This document shows, piece by piece, positions 17,253 to 29,051 of a stretch of 64,000 bases of DNA (the first letter of the stretch is position 1; every line of letters starts with the position of its first letter). The notes below the pieces were generated by a model, which had not been told where the DNA came from, made no database searches, and saw nothing but the letters and a program-made list of their open reading frames with translations. The translations under genes and the position numbers were made by a program. Origin of the DNA: Alkalibacillus aidingensis (GTDB lineage Bacteria; Bacillota; Bacilli; Bacillales; Alkalibacillaceae); the NCBI RefSeq assembly GCF_014595945.1, contig NZ_JABXWU010000011.1:1-64000 (forward strand). The letters are read 5' to 3'.

Positions 17253-18785
17253 CTAATGTTTAAAATGGCGAACTCCGGTAAAGACCATCGCGATCCCATG
17301 TTCATTACACTTATTAATTGAATCCTCATCACGAATCGAACCACCCGGCTGAATAATTGCACTAATTCCTGCTTGATGTGCCGCTTCAACGGTGTCATCC
17401 ATTGGGAAAAACGCATCTGATGCCATCACCGCTCCTTGTGCTTGCTCTCCAGCTTGCTCAATGGCGATCTTCGCTGCTCCTACTCGATTCATCTGTCCTG
17501 CACCAACTCCGATTGTCTGTTGACCATGAGCAAGCAAAATCGCATTCGATTTAACATGCTTCATCACTTTCCATGCGAATGTTAGATCGATCCATTCTTC
17601 CTCACTTGGGACACGGTCTGTTACAACCTTAAGTTCTAATATATCTTCTGAGTACTGGTCCTCATCTTGGATCAATAAACCACCAGATACAGTTTGCAGC
17701 TTCTCTTCTGGTTCATTTTGTTTAATCGGCACCTCTAACAAACGAATGTTTTTCTTTTTAGTCAGAGTAGTCAAGGCTTCGTCTGTATAGCTTGGTGCAA
17801 TGATAATCTCCAAGAAAATTTCACTTAATTTCTTAGCAAGGTCTTGATTGACTTCCTGATTAAGTGCAATAATTCCACCAAATATAGAAATGGGATCAGC
17901 TGCATAGGCTCTGTGATAGGCGTCTATAATTGAATCCCCAATCCCCACACCACACGGGTTTGTATGTTTGACTGCAACTGCTGCCGGTTCTGTAAATTCT
18001 TTCACAATAGCTAAAGCCGCATCCGCATCTTGAATGTTGTTATACGACAATGCCTTACCATGAAGTTGTTTCGCATGTACTAAAGAGGATTCATTGGCAA
18101 ACGCCTTTTTATAAAAAGCTGCTTGCTGGTGTGGATTTTCGCCGTATCGTAGCGTCTCTTCATGCTCAAAAGTAACGGTTTTGGTTTCGGGAAAGCGCTC
18201 GCCAGCTTGCTCAGTAAGGTACTCTGCTACTAATGCATCGTAATGAGCAGTATGCCTAAAAACTTTTGCGGCTAGCTGCTGTTTAAAATCGTTCGTCACC
18301 TCAGACTCCGTAATGGCCAACAAAACCTTATGATAATCGCTTGGGTCAATCACAACCGTTACATCTTGGTAATTCTTAGCCGCTGCCCGTAGCATTGCCG
18401 GACCACCAATATCGATATTTTCAATCGCCTCACCAAAAGAAACATTCTCCTTAGCTATTGTTTCTTTAAATGGGTACAAGTTAACAACTACTAGATCAAT
18501 TGGCGTGATTTTCTGTTCTTGTAAAGCTTGCACATGCCCTTCAACCTCACGTTTTGCTAACAATCCGGCATGTATATTTGGATGGAGTGTTTTAACTCGA
18601 CCGTCTAAAATCTCGGGGAACCCTGTCACCTCAGAAATCCCAATCACGTCTAAACCATTTTCTTCTAACACCTTTTTCGTACCACCTGTTGAAATAATCT
18701 CAATACCTCGTTTATTTAACTCCTTGGCAAATTCGACAATTCCTGTTTTATCAGACACACTAATTAACGCGCGTTTTACTGACAT
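17253..18785 (-). CDS. purH: PurH, AICAR transformylase/IMP cyclohydrolase
   Basis: A 510-aa bifunctional enzyme of the last two steps to IMP. The N-terminal MGS-like cyclohydrolase domain (about 1-200) has [29 protein letters not shown] and GRVKTLHPNIHAGLLA. The transformylase domain has LRYGENPHQQAAFYK, VKHTNPCGVGIG and SDAFFPMDDTVE. It overlaps the end of purN by 26 bases; GAGAGG lies nine bases before the ATG. Confidence 0.97.
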   Translation of the reverse strand: MSVKRALISVSDKTGIVEFAKELNKRGIEIISTGGTKKVLEENGLDVIGISEVTGFPEILDGRVKTLHPNIHAGLLAKREVEGHVQALQEQKITPIDLVVVNLYPFKETIAKENVSFGEAIENIDIGGPAMLRAAAKNYQDVTVVIDPSDYHKVLLAITESEVTNDFKQQLAAKVFRHTAHYDALVAEYLTEQAGERFPETKTVTFEHEETLRYGENPHQQAAFYKKAFANESSLVHAKQLHGKALSYNNIQDADAALAIVKEFTEPAAVAVKHTNPCGVGIGDSIIDAYHRAYAADPISIFGGIIALNQEVNQDLAKKLSEIFLEIIIAPSYTDEALTTLTKKKNIRLLEVPIKQNEPEEKLQTVSGGLLIQDEDQYSEDILELKVVTDRVPSEEEWIDLTFAWKVMKHVKSNAILLAHGQQTIGVGAGQMNRVGAAKIAIEQAGEQAQGAVMASDAFFPMDDTVEAAHQAGISAIIQPGGSIRDEDSINKCNEHGIAMVFTGVRHFKH

Positions 18786-19359
18786 TTAGTTCATCCTCTC
18801 TCATGATCTTCGCTAGCGTTTTGGGATAGATGTGATGTTCAACTTGTTTTATTCGCTTTTGTAATGTTTCGTATGTATCTTCTGGTCGAACTGCGACTAT
18901 TTCCTGGGAAATGACTGGTCCTGTGTCGATTCCTTCATCAATGTAATGAACCGTTACACCAGTTTGTGCAACTTCTGCCTTAAGTGCCTGACCGATCGCA
19001 TCTTTTCCTGGGAAATGTGGTAGTAATGAGGGGTGAATATTAACTATACGTTGCTGGTAAGGCTCTAGTAACGTAGAGCCTACCAAACGCATATACCCTG
19101 CTAAAGCAATCCAGTCTATCTTGAATTGTTTAAGTATCGTTAAAATAGCAATTTCATATTCACCTTTAGTTGCATAAGCTTTGGGAGCAAATGACTTAGT
19201 GGGAATGTTTAAACGACTAGCACGTTCTAGAGCATAAGCATCTAAACGGTCGGTGACCAATAATACAACCTCATAACCTAAGTTTGATTGCCTTGATGCT
19301 TCCACTAACGATTCAAAATTTGACCCACTTCCTGATGCAAATACGGCAACTCGCTTCAT
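18760..19359 (-). CDS. purN: PurN, GAR formyltransferase
   Basis: A 199-aa formyl-THF-dependent GAR transformylase. Motifs are [17 protein letters not shown], the catalytic Asn-His region [31 protein letters not shown] and Asp of the folate site. It uses the 10-formyl-THF supplied by FolD. It overlaps purM by four bases (ATGA). Confidence 0.96.
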   Translation of the reverse strand: MKRVAVFASGSGSNFESLVEASRQSNLGYEVVLLVTDRLDAYALERASRLNIPTKSFAPKAYATKGEYEIAILTILKQFKIDWIALAGYMRLVGSTLLEPYQQRIVNIHPSLLPHFPGKDAIGQALKAEVAQTGVTVHYIDEGIDTGPVISQEIVAVRPEDTYETLQKRIKQVEHHIYPKTLAKIMREDELNVSKTRVN

Positions 19360-20396
19360 AGCATCATTCCTCCAGCAAACTTTAATACTCCAGTATCATT
19401 AACCGTTCCAATCTCATAGGCTGTTTCGCCTAATCCATCAAGTATTTCCAGGCATTGTCGGACATCTCGTTGATCAACGACAAGTACCATTCCAATCCCC
19501 ATATTAAAGACGCTATACATATCACGAATAGATAAGTTTCCATAATCTTTAACAAAAGAAAAAATTTCCGGCTTAGGAAATGTATCCACATCAATCGACG
19601 CTCCTAATCCCTTTGGAAGTACTCTCGGGATATTTTCATCAAAACCTCCACCCGTAATATGAGCAACACCTTTTAAATCAATCTGTTGTTTCAAAGCTAG
19701 TATTTGCTGGACATAGATTCGAGTCGGGGTTAACAAGACATCTTTTAACGGTACCATAAACGGTGGATAAGTTTCATTTAAATCTAGCTGAGCATCTTCT
19801 AAAAGCACTTTTCTAACTAGTGAGAATCCATTACTATGAATACCGTTAGAGGGCAAGCCAATCAGACGATCACCTATTTTAATCCGATCACCTTTAATGA
19901 TAGAGGATTTTTCTGTCACACCAACAGCAAACCCAGCTACATCATACTCACCCTCATCATATAGTCCAGGCATTTCAGCTGTCTCTCCCCCAATTAAGGC
20001 ACAACCCGCTTCCTCACAACCATCTGCTATCCCCTTCACAATTGCTTCGACTTTTTCAGGCTTAGCCTTACCTAATGCTAAATAATCAAGGAAGTATAAT
20101 GGCTCTGCACCCTGTGCGACAATATCATTCACACACATCGCTACAGCATCAATCCCAATTGTATCGTGTGATTCTGTCATAAAGGCTAGCTTTAGCTTGG
20201 TGCCAACTCCATCTGTACCGGAAACCAAAACTGGTTCATGGTAATCTAGGGACGATAAATCAAACATCCCACCAAAACTACCTAAACTACCTAAGATCCC
20301 TGGACGATTTGTACGGCTAATGTGAGATTTCATGCGCTCAACTGCTTCATAACCCGCTTCTATATTCACTCCTGCTTGGCGATAAGCATCTGTCAT
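19356..20396 (-). CDS. purM: PurM, AIR synthetase
   Basis: A 346-aa ATP-dependent cyclo-ligase converting FGAM to AIR. Motifs include [46 protein letters not shown] and [16 protein letters not shown]. It overlaps purF by four bases and purN by four bases, so translation is coupled. Confidence 0.97.
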   Translation of the reverse strand: MTDAYRQAGVNIEAGYEAVERMKSHISRTNRPGILGSLGSFGGMFDLSSLDYHEPVLVSGTDGVGTKLKLAFMTESHDTIGIDAVAMCVNDIVAQGAEPLYFLDYLALGKAKPEKVEAIVKGIADGCEEAGCALIGGETAEMPGLYDEGEYDVAGFAVGVTEKSSIIKGDRIKIGDRLIGLPSNGIHSNGFSLVRKVLLEDAQLDLNETYPPFMVPLKDVLLTPTRIYVQQILALKQQIDLKGVAHITGGGFDENIPRVLPKGLGASIDVDTFPKPEIFSFVKDYGNLSIRDMYSVFNMGIGMVLVVDQRDVRQCLEILDGLGETAYEIGTVNDTGVLKFAGGMML

Positions 20397-21847
20397 GATT
20401 TACTCGCTCCTTGACTGGCAACTTCACCGACAAGTTGACCTTTTTTATGTGGTAGCTCTGAATCTTCATATATTTCCGTTGGATACTTCCCAGTGAAGCA
20501 CGCTAGACAATGTCCACAGTTTTTACTTGAGTCATGACGGCCAATTGCATCGACCATCTCATCTGTTGGTAAATAGCTTAGTGAATCAGCATCGATTTGT
20601 TTCCTAATTTCTTCAAGAGAATAATTAGATGCAATCAACTCTGAAGAAGTAGAAGTATCTATGCCATAGAAGCATGGGTACTTGATTGGTGGTGAGCTGA
20701 TTCTGACATGGACTTCTTTCGCCCCTGCTTGTTTGAGCATGGTTACAATCCTTCTAGAAGTTGTACCACGAACGATTGAGTCATCCACCATCACCACTCG
20801 CTTACCTTCAACAATTTTCCTGACTGGAGATAGCTTCATGCGAACCCCACGCTCACGCATTTCCTGTGTTGGTTGTATGAATGTACGACCGACATAACGA
20901 TTCTTGATAAGTCCAAGTTCATAAGGAATCCCGGACTGCTCAGCAAACCCTATAGCAGCAGAAATACTAGAATCAGGTACTCCAGTCACCACATCTGCTT
21001 CAACTGGTGCCACCTCTGCTAATTTCTTACCTAACCGTTTTCTCGTGCTATGAATATTGTCCCCATCAACATTACTATCTGGACGTGCAAAATAAATATA
21101 TTCCATCGTGCATATAGATCGGTCAACAGGGTCTGTAAAGGTACTAGAATGAAGACCGTCATCATCAATCACCAAAAACTCACCTGGTTGAACTTCACGT
21201 ACATACTCTGCACCCACAACGTCGAAGGCACATGTCTCAGATGCAACGACATAAGTAGAGCCTATCTTACCTAAAGATAACGGCCTCATTCCACGTGGGT
21301 CTAATGCTGCGATTAATTTGTCTTCCAATAACATGACCACCGCAAAGGCTCCTTCAAGTTGCCGAAGAGCCGCTTTCATACGATCAAGTTGAGGGACTTT
21401 CCCACCTCTCCTAATTAAATGGGCAATCACCTCTGTATCTGAAGTCGTTTGAAAGATACTTCCAAAGCTTTCTAACTCTGCACGCAATTTGGTCGCGTTG
21501 ACTAAATTACCGTTATGTGCAACTGAAAGTGATCCAGTATGAGAATGAAAAAGTAAAGGCTGAATATTCTCATAAGATTTCTCACCCGCTGTTGAATACC
21601 GAACATGGCCAATTGCACTCTCCCCTGTTAATTTAGCTAACGAGTGTTCATCTAAAACTTCTGTGACCAACCCATGACCTTTTGTTTGTTGTAACCTCTG
21701 ACTATCCGACACCACAACACCAGCACCTTCTTGACCACGGTGTTGCAAACTATGCAAACCATAATAAGTCATTTGCGCCGCTTGAGAGTGACCGTATACT
21801 CCGAAGATCCCGCACTCTTCATTTAAACCTTTGATGTCAGTAAGCAT
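20393..21847 (-). CDS. purF: PurF, amidophosphoribosyltransferase
   Basis: A 484-aa first committed enzyme of purine synthesis (PRPP to phosphoribosylamine). [11 protein letters not shown] is a propeptide, cleaved to expose the Ntn nucleophile Cys12 of CGIFGVYGH. The PRPP loop is [14 protein letters not shown]. The NCGHCLACF cysteines near the C terminus fit the 4Fe-4S cluster of the Bacillus enzyme. ATG at 21847 follows AAGGGAG by eight bases and overlaps purL by 25 bases. Confidence 0.97.
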   Translation of the reverse strand: MLTDIKGLNEECGIFGVYGHSQAAQMTYYGLHSLQHRGQEGAGVVVSDSQRLQQTKGHGLVTEVLDEHSLAKLTGESAIGHVRYSTAGEKSYENIQPLLFHSHTGSLSVAHNGNLVNATKLRAELESFGSIFQTTSDTEVIAHLIRRGGKVPQLDRMKAALRQLEGAFAVVMLLEDKLIAALDPRGMRPLSLGKIGSTYVVASETCAFDVVGAEYVREVQPGEFLVIDDDGLHSSTFTDPVDRSICTMEYIYFARPDSNVDGDNIHSTRKRLGKKLAEVAPVEADVVTGVPDSSISAAIGFAEQSGIPYELGLIKNRYVGRTFIQPTQEMRERGVRMKLSPVRKIVEGKRVVMVDDSIVRGTTSRRIVTMLKQAGAKEVHVRISSPPIKYPCFYGIDTSTSSELIASNYSLEEIRKQIDADSLSYLPTDEMVDAIGRHDSSKNCGHCLACFTGKYPTEIYEDSELPHKKGQLVGEVASQGASKS

Positions 21848-24048
21848 GGGATCGCTCCCTTCCAATAATCTGTTAATGTTTGAACTGAAGCCTTAATCAC
21901 ACCTTCTCCATTCCATTTCACATCCAAGTAGCCATCTGTAGTGACTTTTCCAATCCAATTGGCATCGTTAACTAGTTCTTCAAAAGCACGAAGATTTTCT
22001 GCTTTTACCGTGACGACAAACCGTGATTGAGTTTCACTGAACAACTCTAGCAATTGACTACCTGATAGATTAATATCTAAGCCATGTTCTGTGGTCATGA
22101 CCTTTTCAGCTAGAGCAACAGCTAAGCCCCCTTCAGATATGTCATGCGCTGATTCAATCACACCTGTTTGGATAGCTGTTAATAGCTGCTTCTGTCGATC
22201 CTTTTCCTTCTCTAAATTAATCACTGGTGCTTTGCCTTCATATTTCCCAGTCAATAACTTTTGAATCTCGCTTCCACCAATCTCTAAATCTGTTTCACCA
22301 ATGACATAGATGTGGTCCCCTGCTTGTTTGACGTGTTGAGTTGTAATATGATTTAAATCATGTACTAGACCAACCATACCAACGACTGGCGTCGGATAAA
22401 CACTCACTCCATTCGTTTCATTATAAAGTGATACATTACCACTAATAACTGGCGTACTAAGTTGTTTACTTGCTATAGCCATACCATCTGTGGCTTGTTC
22501 CATGGACCAGAAATTTTCTGCTTTCTCAGGATTACCGAAGTTTAAACAGTCGGTTAGGGCAAGTGGCTCGCCTCCAGAACAAATGATATTACGCGCTGCT
22601 TCTGCAACAGCAATTTTCCCACCCGTTTTAGGATCTAAGTGTAAATAACGTGAATTACAATCTGTTGTCATGGCTAAAGCTTTTCCCGTATCCCGAATAC
22701 GAAGGATCGCTGCATCGGATCCCGGTGAAACGACGGTATTCGTTTGCACCATATAATCATATTGGTCGTAAACCCATTCCTTATTTGCAATCGTTGGAGC
22801 CTGAAGCAACTTAATTAACAGTTCCTCTGGGTTATCTATTTTAGGTAAATTAAAAGACATCGTTTGATTGATTTGATAGTCCTTTGGTTCTTTGGACGGT
22901 AAATGATAAATGGGTGCATCTTCAGCTAAAGCATCTACCGGCATATCTGCAACCACTTCACCATTATATGTTAAACGTAACTGCTTCTCTTCGATCACAG
23001 TTCCAACTTCTACAGCTTCCAGGTCATACTTTGCAACGATATCTTTCATTTCTTGTTCGTGACCTTTTTTAACAACGATTAGCATACGCTCCTGCGACTC
23101 TGAGAGCATCATTTCGTATGGTGTCATATGTTGCTCCCGCTGTGGGACTAAATCAAGGTTCATTTCTATTCCCGTACCAGCTTTACTTGCCATTTCGCTT
23201 GCAGATGATGTTAAACCAGCTGCTCCCATATCTTGAATACCAACTAAAGCATCTGATTTCGTAATTTCTAGACAAGCTTCAATAAGTAGCTTTTCCATAA
23301 ACGGATCGCCAACTTGCACAGCAGGCCGGTCTTCCTGTGATTCATCGGTTAGCTCTTCTGATGCGAAGGTTGCTCCGTGAATGCCATCACGACCCGTTGC
23401 CGAACCAATATACATCACCGTGTTACCAATTCCTTTGGCCTGACCGACTTGAATATCTGTATGGTCGATGATCCCAACACACATCGCATTGACAAGTGGA
23501 TTCCCTTTGTAACAATCATCTATTTGAATTTCTCCACCGACTGTCGGAATCCCAACACAATTTCCATAACCAGCAATACCTGCCACTACTTCTTCAAACA
23601 AATACTTCGTGCGTGAATCGTTAAGCTCACCAAAGCGCAATGAATTTAGTAACGCAATCGGGCGCGCGCCCATCGAAAAAACATCTCGAATAATCCCGCC
23701 CACACCTGTGGCCGCTCCTTGATAAGGCTCGATGGCAGAAGGGTGGTTGTGGCTTTCAATTTTAAAGACTGCTGCCTGCCCATCACCGATATCGACAATT
23801 CCAGCCCCTTCTCCAGGACCTTGTAGAATACGCTCTCCTTCTGTTGGGAATTTTTTAAGAAGTGGACGAGACTTCTTATAACTACAATGCTCACTCCACA
23901 TCACTGAAAAAATTCCTGTTTCTGTATAATTCGGTGTTCTTCCAAGAATCTGTTCAATTAGCTGAAATTCCTCATCCGTTAACCCCATGTCTTGATAAAG
24001 CTTCTTTTCTTTCACTTCTGTTGTATTTGGTTCAAGAAGTAATGGCAT
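21823..24048 (-). CDS. purL: PurL, FGAM synthase large (small-type) subunit
   Basis: A 741-aa synthetase subunit of the three-part PurS-PurQ-PurL FGAM synthase. Motifs include [36 protein letters not shown] with [12 protein letters not shown], and [11 protein letters not shown]. Gram-positive PurL of this length needs separate PurQ and PurS, both present just upstream. GGAGGG lies before the ATG. It overlaps purQ by 17 bases. Confidence 0.97.
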   Translation of the reverse strand: MPLLLEPNTTEVKEKKLYQDMGLTDEEFQLIEQILGRTPNYTETGIFSVMWSEHCSYKKSRPLLKKFPTEGERILQGPGEGAGIVDIGDGQAAVFKIESHNHPSAIEPYQGAATGVGGIIRDVFSMGARPIALLNSLRFGELNDSRTKYLFEEVVAGIAGYGNCVGIPTVGGEIQIDDCYKGNPLVNAMCVGIIDHTDIQVGQAKGIGNTVMYIGSATGRDGIHGATFASEELTDESQEDRPAVQVGDPFMEKLLIEACLEITKSDALVGIQDMGAAGLTSSASEMASKAGTGIEMNLDLVPQREQHMTPYEMMLSESQERMLIVVKKGHEQEMKDIVAKYDLEAVEVGTVIEEKQLRLTYNGEVVADMPVDALAEDAPIYHLPSKEPKDYQINQTMSFNLPKIDNPEELLIKLLQAPTIANKEWVYDQYDYMVQTNTVVSPGSDAAILRIRDTGKALAMTTDCNSRYLHLDPKTGGKIAVAEAARNIICSGGEPLALTDCLNFGNPEKAENFWSMEQATDGMAIASKQLSTPVISGNVSLYNETNGVSVYPTPVVGMVGLVHDLNHITTQHVKQAGDHIYVIGETDLEIGGSEIQKLLTGKYEGKAPVINLEKEKDRQKQLLTAIQTGVIESAHDISEGGLAVALAEKVMTTEHGLDINLSGSQLLELFSETQSRFVVTVKAENLRAFEELVNDANWIGKVTTDGYLDVKWNGEGVIKASVQTLTDYWKGAIPCLLTSKV

Positions 24049-24715
24049 TCTGTTCCCTCCAATTCTTTAAGATCGACTGAAATAAACGTAATCCATCAGC
24101 ACTACCTAATAATTGATCAACCGCCCGTTCTGGGTGGGGCATCATGCCAAGAACATTACCTTTTTCATTGGTAATCCCTGCTATATCAGCTGTTGAGCCG
24201 TTTGGGTTTTGTTTGTATTTAAAAACAATCTGATTGTTAACTTGCAAGCTTTCTAGTGTTGCTTCATTGCACTCATAATTTCCTTCAGCGTGAGCGACCG
24301 GAACTTGGATGGCCTCCTTTAGTTGGTATTCACTTGTGAAGATAGTTTGGTTATTTTCAACGATTAGTTCCACCGGGCGACAGATGAATTTTAATTCCTC
24401 GTTTCGTTTCATCGCACCTGGTAGTAACCCTGCTTCAAGTAAAACCTGAAATCCATTGCAAATACCTAGTACCGGCTTTCCAGAGTCTGCAAACCCTTTA
24501 ACAGCTGGCATAATGTTTGAGAAGCTTGCAATCGCTCCAGAACGTAAATAATCACCATATGAAAACCCACCAGGTAGTAACACGGCATCATAATGAGCTA
24601 AATTAGTTTCCGTATGATCGACATAGTCAACTTGCTCACCTAATTCATCACGGATCGCATGAAAAAGGTCTGTATCACAATTTGAACCAGGAAAAACGAT
24701 CACTGCAAATCTCAT
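24032..24715 (-). CDS. purQ: PurQ, FGAM synthase glutaminase subunit
   Basis: A 227-aa class I glutamine amidotransferase that delivers ammonia to PurL. The nucleophile Cys lies in [19 protein letters not shown]; the catalytic His-Glu pair is in [23 protein letters not shown] is the conserved N terminus. It overlaps purS by four bases. Confidence 0.97.
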   Translation of the reverse strand: MRFAVIVFPGSNCDTDLFHAIRDELGEQVDYVDHTETNLAHYDAVLLPGGFSYGDYLRSGAIASFSNIMPAVKGFADSGKPVLGICNGFQVLLEAGLLPGAMKRNEELKFICRPVELIVENNQTIFTSEYQLKEAIQVPVAHAEGNYECNEATLESLQVNNQIVFKYKQNPNGSTADIAGITNEKGNVLGMMPHPERAVDQLLGSADGLRLFQSILKNWREQNAITS

Positions 24716-24969
24716 GCTGTCACAACCTCCTCTGTTTCGTATCGATAATCCTCAATAACCGGGTTGGATAGCAGCTGTTCGCACATCATTTCAATCTGTT
24801 CGTTGTCATTTTCAGTCGCACTTTCTTCTAAAATAAACTCCATATACTTGCCCACATGCATGTCATTTACATTGTCTATGTTCATCGTACTTAACGCTTG
24901 CTCAATTGCTTTACCTTGTGGGTCTAACACACCCTCTTTTAATGTTACGTACACCTTTACTTTTACCAT
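24712..24969 (-). CDS. purS: PurS, FGAM synthase small subunit
   Basis: An 85-aa ferredoxin-like-fold protein bridging PurQ and Pur[21 protein letters not shown] and the GKYMEFILE strand are typical. Position between purC and purQ is the standard Bacillus order. Confidence 0.95.
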   Translation of the reverse strand: MVKVKVYVTLKEGVLDPQGKAIEQALSTMNIDNVNDMHVGKYMEFILEESATENDNEQIEMMCEQLLSNPVIEDYRYETEEVVTA

Positions 24970-24995
24970 TGTCTCCCCACTCCCTTATAGAAGAA

Positions 24996-25715
24996 TTATT
25001 TAACTGTGTTTGCAGTTAATCGGTTCAAAATCGTCTCATATGCTTTTTCAACATGACCAATTCCTTGGCGAAATACATCTTTATCTAATCTTTCGTGAGT
25101 CTTAGCATCCCACAAACGACATGTATCAGGGGAAATCTCGTCTGATAAAATGATTTCGCCTTCCTGATCAAAACCAAATTCCAATTTAAAATCTACTAAA
25201 ATGACGTCACATGCTTGAAAGTGATCGATTAACTTCTGGTTGATACCTAAGGCCATCCCCTTCATACTAGCTAATTCACCTTTGGTAACTAACTCTAGTA
25301 GATTGATATGATCTTCATTTATCAACGGATCACCGAGTTCATCATCCTTATAGTAGTACTCCACAATGGTTTGATTAAGTTTGGCCCCCTCATCTAAGCC
25401 TAATCGCTTAGCTAAGCTACCAGCCGCTATATTACGAACAACGACTTCAATAGGAATAATCGTTGTTTTTTTAACTAGTTGCTCTGTTTCTGAAATTCTT
25501 TTAATAAAGTGATTAGGTAGTCCAATAGCTGATAATTGGTGGAATAAAAGCGACGAAATTTCATTATTTAGTCGCCCCTTTCCTTGTTGCCTCTCCTTCT
25601 TTTGACCGTTAAACGCCGTCAAATCGTCTTTATATTGCACCCACAAGGTATCTGGTTGTTCCGTTTCAAACAAACGCTTAGCCTTTCCCTCGTATAGCAG
25701 TGGACCTTTTCTCAA
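24996..25715 (-). CDS. purC: PurC, SAICAR synthetase
   Basis: A 239-aa enzyme joining CAIR and aspartate. Motifs include LLYEGKAKRLFET, KKTTIIPIEVVVRNIAAGS and ILSDEISPDTCRLWD. The start is TTG, preceded by AAGGGGGCG. It is separated from purB by 124 bases largely made of a 21-bp repeat, unlike the overlapping genes around it. Confidence 0.96.
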   Translation of the reverse strand: MRKGPLLYEGKAKRLFETEQPDTLWVQYKDDLTAFNGQKKERQQGKGRLNNEISSLLFHQLSAIGLPNHFIKRISETEQLVKKTTIIPIEVVVRNIAAGSLAKRLGLDEGAKLNQTIVEYYYKDDELGDPLINEDHINLLELVTKGELASMKGMALGINQKLIDHFQACDVILVDFKLEFGFDQEGEIILSDEISPDTCRLWDAKTHERLDKDVFRQGIGHVEKAYETILNRLTANTVK

Positions 25716-25756
25716 AATAACGCCCCCTTATTGGCAATTGGCTTAAATAATTGAAG

Positions 25757-25840
25757 GTTCAATCCGTGGGCCTAGTCGTTCTATCCGTAGATTTCGTTCT
25801 CCAATCCGTGAAAGTCAGCGTTCTATCCGTGAGGAGCAAC
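25757..25840. repeat. 21-bp tandem repeat, four copies, between purB and purC
   Basis: ATCCGT recurs at 25762, 25783, 25804 and 25825, exactly 21 bases apart. The unit consensus is GTTC(T/A)ATCCGT followed by about ten variable bases; copy three begins CTCC instead of GTTC. The array fills most of the purB-purC spacer and ends at the purB stop. It is not a hairpin, and no translation start is seen. Function unknown. Confidence 0.9.
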
Positions 25841-27132
25841 TATAATCCTACACGTTCAAAAATCATATCGACATTCTTTAAGTGGTAAGTTGGATCGAAA
25901 CAATCCTCTAACTCGGATTCGCTCAGTTCTGAAGTGATTTCTTCTGTTGCTCGAATTAAATCTGGGAATGAACGTCCTTCCTCCCATGCCTGCATAGCTA
26001 AAGGTTGCACTAAGTCGTAGGCACGCTCACGAGCGAAGCCTTTATCAATTAGTGTTAACAACACACGCTGTGAGTAAATTAATCCGTAAGTCCGATCCAT
26101 GTTAGCTTTCATATTGTCCTCAAACACAGTAAGCTTCTCCACAATGCCACTAAATCGATTAAGCATATAGTCAAGAGCGATTGTAGCATCTGGAATAATG
26201 ATACGTTCTGCTGATGAGTGTGAAATGTCACGCTCATGCCATAGCGGAACGTTCTCATAGGCTGTCATCATATAACCGCGAATTACACGTGCCATTCCGG
26301 TCATATTTTCAGAACCAATTGGGTTACGTTTATGCGGCATCGCTGATGAACCTTTTTGACCCTTAGCAAAAAACTCCTCAACTTCACGAGTTTCGCTTTT
26401 TTGCAAACCACGAATTTCTATTGCCATTTTTTCTATCGATGTTGCGATTAATGCTAAGGTTGACATATAATCGGCATGACGGTCACGTTGTAAAGTTTGG
26501 GTTGAAATAGGCGCCGGTTTTAAGCCAAGCTGTTCACAAACATATTTTTCAACAAATGGGTCAATGTTAGCGTATGTACCTACTGCCCCTGATAATTTTC
26601 CATAAGCAATGCCTGCTGCCACTGCATCAAAGCGCTCTATATTGCGTTTCATCTCTTCATACCAAAGGGCTAACTTTAAGCCAAAGGTAGTTGGTTCAGC
26701 ATGGACACCGTGAGTACGCCCCATCATGATAGTGTATTTATGCTCTTTTGCTTTTTCCTTGATTACATTCAAGAATTGCTCTAAGTCATCTCTTAAAAGA
26801 TCATTAGCTTGCTTTATTAAATAGGATAATGCGGTATCGACAACATCTGTTGAAGTTAGGCCGTAATGAACCCATTTCTTCTCATCACCTAGCGTTTCTG
26901 AAACGGCTCTACTAAAGGCAACAACGTCATGGCGTGTTTCCGCTTCGATCTCTTTAATTCGATCAACGTCAAATCTAGCTTTTTCTCGAATCCGCCTAAC
27001 ATCTTCTTTAGGGATTTCGCCTAATTCTGCCCAAGCTTCAGAGGCTAAAATTTCAACCTCTAACCAAGCCTTAAAACGATTTTCCTCTGTCCAAATGCTT
27101 CCCATCTCTTCTCGTGTATAGCGTTCAATCAT
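25840..27132 (-). CDS. purB: PurB, adenylosuccinate lyase
   Basis: A 430-aa lyase acting twice: SAICAR to AICAR, and adenylosuccinate to AMP. The fumarase/aspartase-family signature is [37 protein letters not shown] and [13 protein letters not shown] are typical. It overlaps purK by eight bases. Confidence 0.97.
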   Translation of the reverse strand: MIERYTREEMGSIWTEENRFKAWLEVEILASEAWAELGEIPKEDVRRIREKARFDVDRIKEIEAETRHDVVAFSRAVSETLGDEKKWVHYGLTSTDVVDTALSYLIKQANDLLRDDLEQFLNVIKEKAKEHKYTIMMGRTHGVHAEPTTFGLKLALWYEEMKRNIERFDAVAAGIAYGKLSGAVGTYANIDPFVEKYVCEQLGLKPAPISTQTLQRDRHADYMSTLALIATSIEKMAIEIRGLQKSETREVEEFFAKGQKGSSAMPHKRNPIGSENMTGMARVIRGYMMTAYENVPLWHERDISHSSAERIIIPDATIALDYMLNRFSGIVEKLTVFEDNMKANMDRTYGLIYSQRVLLTLIDKGFARERAYDLVQPLAMQAWEEGRSFPDLIRATEEITSELSESELEDCFDPTYHLKNVDMIFERVGL

Positions 27133-28258
27133 GTTGTACCCTCCAAATTGATAATTGTTTAATATGTTCTAATAGGTCTTCTATGTTATCACCGATAAAA
27201 TTAATATGTCCCATTTTACGGTTTGGTTTTGCCTGATCCTTACCATATAAGTGTAGCTTTGCTTTTAAATCACCAGGAATATCTGAATAGACCTTATCAA
27301 CATGCTGTCCTAAGATATTCGTCATGACAACAGGTGTATATAAATTAGCTTCTCCTAATTTCCAATCGCAAACAGCACGAATATGCTGTTCAAATTGTGA
27401 TGTTTCGCAAGCGTCCAACGTGTAATGTCCTGAATTGTGTGGTCTTGGTGCTACTTCGTTTATGTATATCTCACCACTAGCAGTTAAAAACATTTCCACC
27501 CCAAGTACCCCAACTAACTTCAAAGATTCCGCAATTTGTAAAGCTAGCTTTTTCGCTTTAGACTCGGTTTTTTCATTAATTCGAGCCGGTACAATCGATT
27601 GGTGTAATATATGGTTTTTATGAATGTTTTCAGAGACTGGATAGGTCATCGCTTCACCACTGACACTCCTAGCAACCATCACTGAAATTTCCTTATCAAA
27701 GGCAATAAACTGTTCTAAGATACATGGTCCCTTTGCTAAGATAGGTTCTGCATCCTTCAAATCAGCTTCACTTTCTAATTTCATTTGGCCTTTGCCATCA
27801 TAGCCGAAGCGCCGTGTTTTTATAACGGCCGGATAACCTATCTTTAAAAGACCACTCTTCAATTCTTCCATACTGCTGATTAGTTCGTAGCCAACGACAT
27901 TCGCACCACTTCGTTCAATCGCTTGTTTTTCATAAGCTCGGTCTTGTGTGGTCTGAATAAGTTTACTTCCTTGTGGCACATATGCATGCTCTTCTAACCA
28001 TTTCAAAGTCTCTGAATCCACATTTTCAAACTCGTAAGTTATGACATCTGCTTCCTCTTTTAAGTGTTTAGCAGCTTCAAAGTCATCATAAGCTGAGACA
28101 ATTTCAAGATCTGCCACTTGACCTGTTGGCGAATGATCTTTTGGATCTAAAACAACCACACGAAAACCCATCTGCTTAGCAGCTATAGCCATCATTCGTC
28201 CAAGCTGTCCTCCACCTATGACTCCTATTGTCTTACCCGGCTGTATAGAGTTCACCAT
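27125..28258 (-). CDS. purK: PurK, N5-carboxyaminoimidazole ribonucleotide synthase
   Basis: A 377-aa ATP-grasp enzyme making N5-CAIR from AIR, ATP and bicarbonate. [31 protein letters not shown] and [14 protein letters not shown] are visible. It works with PurE. It overlaps purE by seven bases. Confidence 0.97.
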   Translation of the reverse strand: MVNSIQPGKTIGVIGGGQLGRMMAIAAKQMGFRVVVLDPKDHSPTGQVADLEIVSAYDDFEAAKHLKEEADVITYEFENVDSETLKWLEEHAYVPQGSKLIQTTQDRAYEKQAIERSGANVVGYELISSMEELKSGLLKIGYPAVIKTRRFGYDGKGQMKLESEADLKDAEPILAKGPCILEQFIAFDKEISVMVARSVSGEAMTYPVSENIHKNHILHQSIVPARINEKTESKAKKLALQIAESLKLVGVLGVEMFLTASGEIYINEVAPRPHNSGHYTLDACETSQFEQHIRAVCDWKLGEANLYTPVVMTNILGQHVDKVYSDIPGDLKAKLHLYGKDQAKPNRKMGHINFIGDNIEDLLEHIKQLSIWRVQHD

Positions 28259-28746
28259 GATTTTAACTCCTCATTACTTTGTTCAACTTTCTCTTGTAAT
28301 TGCTCACGATAGGTCAAAAGTTTTTGATATAATTTTGAATCAAATATAGCAAGCTGTTGAGCAGCTAATAACCCAGCATTCGTTGCACCAGCCTTACCAA
28401 TCGCTACTGTTGCTACTGGAACACCACCTGGCATCTGAACAATCGATAACAAAGAATCCAAGCCATTTAAAGCTTTGGATTGAACTGGAACACCAATGAC
28501 TGGTACAACTGTCTTAGCTGCAACCATTCCTGGTAAATGTGCAGCTCCGCCCGCCCCTGCAATAATCACTTTTAAACCACGATCATAAGCTTGCTCTGCA
28601 TATGTATACATCTTCTCAGGCGTACGATGTGCTGAGACCACTTCCGTCTCATATGGTACCTCTAACTCTTCTAGAATCTCACATGCGTGCTTCATCGTAT
28701 CCCAATCGGATGTGCTCCCCATAATGACTCCAACAACTGGTTTCAT
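28252..28746 (-). CDS. purE: PurE, N5-CAIR mutase
   Basis: A 164-aa class I PurE, moving the carboxyl group of N5-CAIR to give [32 protein letters not shown] and [16 protein letters not shown] are the active-site segments. ATG at 28746 has GGGAGG nine bases upstream; the ATG nine bases earlier abuts the ribosome binding site and is rejected. First gene of the operon. Confidence 0.97.
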   Translation of the reverse strand: MKPVVGVIMGSTSDWDTMKHACEILEELEVPYETEVVSAHRTPEKMYTYAEQAYDRGLKVIIAGAGGAAHLPGMVAAKTVVPVIGVPVQSKALNGLDSLLSIVQMPGGVPVATVAIGKAGATNAGLLAAQQLAIFDSKLYQKLLTYREQLQEKVEQSNEELKSW

Positions 28747-28767
28747 CGATTCCATCCTCCCTGTTAA

Positions 28768-28814
28768 AATAAAAATGCAGATTACTCTCCTACACTACAA
28801 GGAAAGTAATCTGC
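28768..28814 (-). terminator. Terminator controlled by the purine riboswitch
   Basis: GCAGATTACT (28814-28805) pairs with AGTAATCTGC (28786-28777), followed on the minus strand by ATTTTTATTTT. It lies between the aptamer and purE, so ligand binding should stop transcription of the operon. Confidence 0.92.
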
Positions 28815-28862
28815 ACATATGTATCCCAAAGAGACACTACGTCCTTTATGATTAGATAACTT

Positions 28863-28933
28863 CCCTCATAGTCTAGTCGTTTACGGCGACTAGGTAGAAA
28901 CTTTTGGGCCTTATTCCCAACTTTATATGAGGG
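28863..28933 (-). ncRNA. Purine riboswitch, guanine/hypoxanthine type
   Basis: The minus strand gives the class signature: CCCTCATATAAAG, TTGGGAATAAGGCCC, AAAAGTTTCTACC, a CTAGTCG/CGACTAG hairpin, and GACTATGAGGG closing P1. The specificity position in the P1-proximal GACTATGAG reads C (adenine-type aptamers have T/U), which indicates guanine or hypoxanthine. It would reduce operon expression when purine bases are plentiful. Confidence 0.95.
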
Positions 28934-28967
28934 TATTTAACTGTTAACCTTCGTAATTACAGTGCCA

Positions 28968-29051
28968 TTATAACATCATCTCAACCATAATGAAACATAT
29001 AAAACCAAAAACCGTAAAAAAATATAAAAAATCAAATTAATGTTCGGATTT
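28968..29051 (-). promoter_or_regulatory. Purine operon promoter with PurBox
   Basis: TGTTATAAT (-10 at 28973-28968) is a perfect extended -10; no good -35 is seen (weak GTTTCA). Upstream, AAATCCGAACATT (29051-29039) fully matches the PurBox consensus bound by the repressor PurR, touching the last base of the truA stop codon. The expected second, inverted box 16-17 bases away is degenerate (TTTTTACGGTTTT). The remainder of the 300-base spacer is the riboswitch and terminator. Confidence 0.75.
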
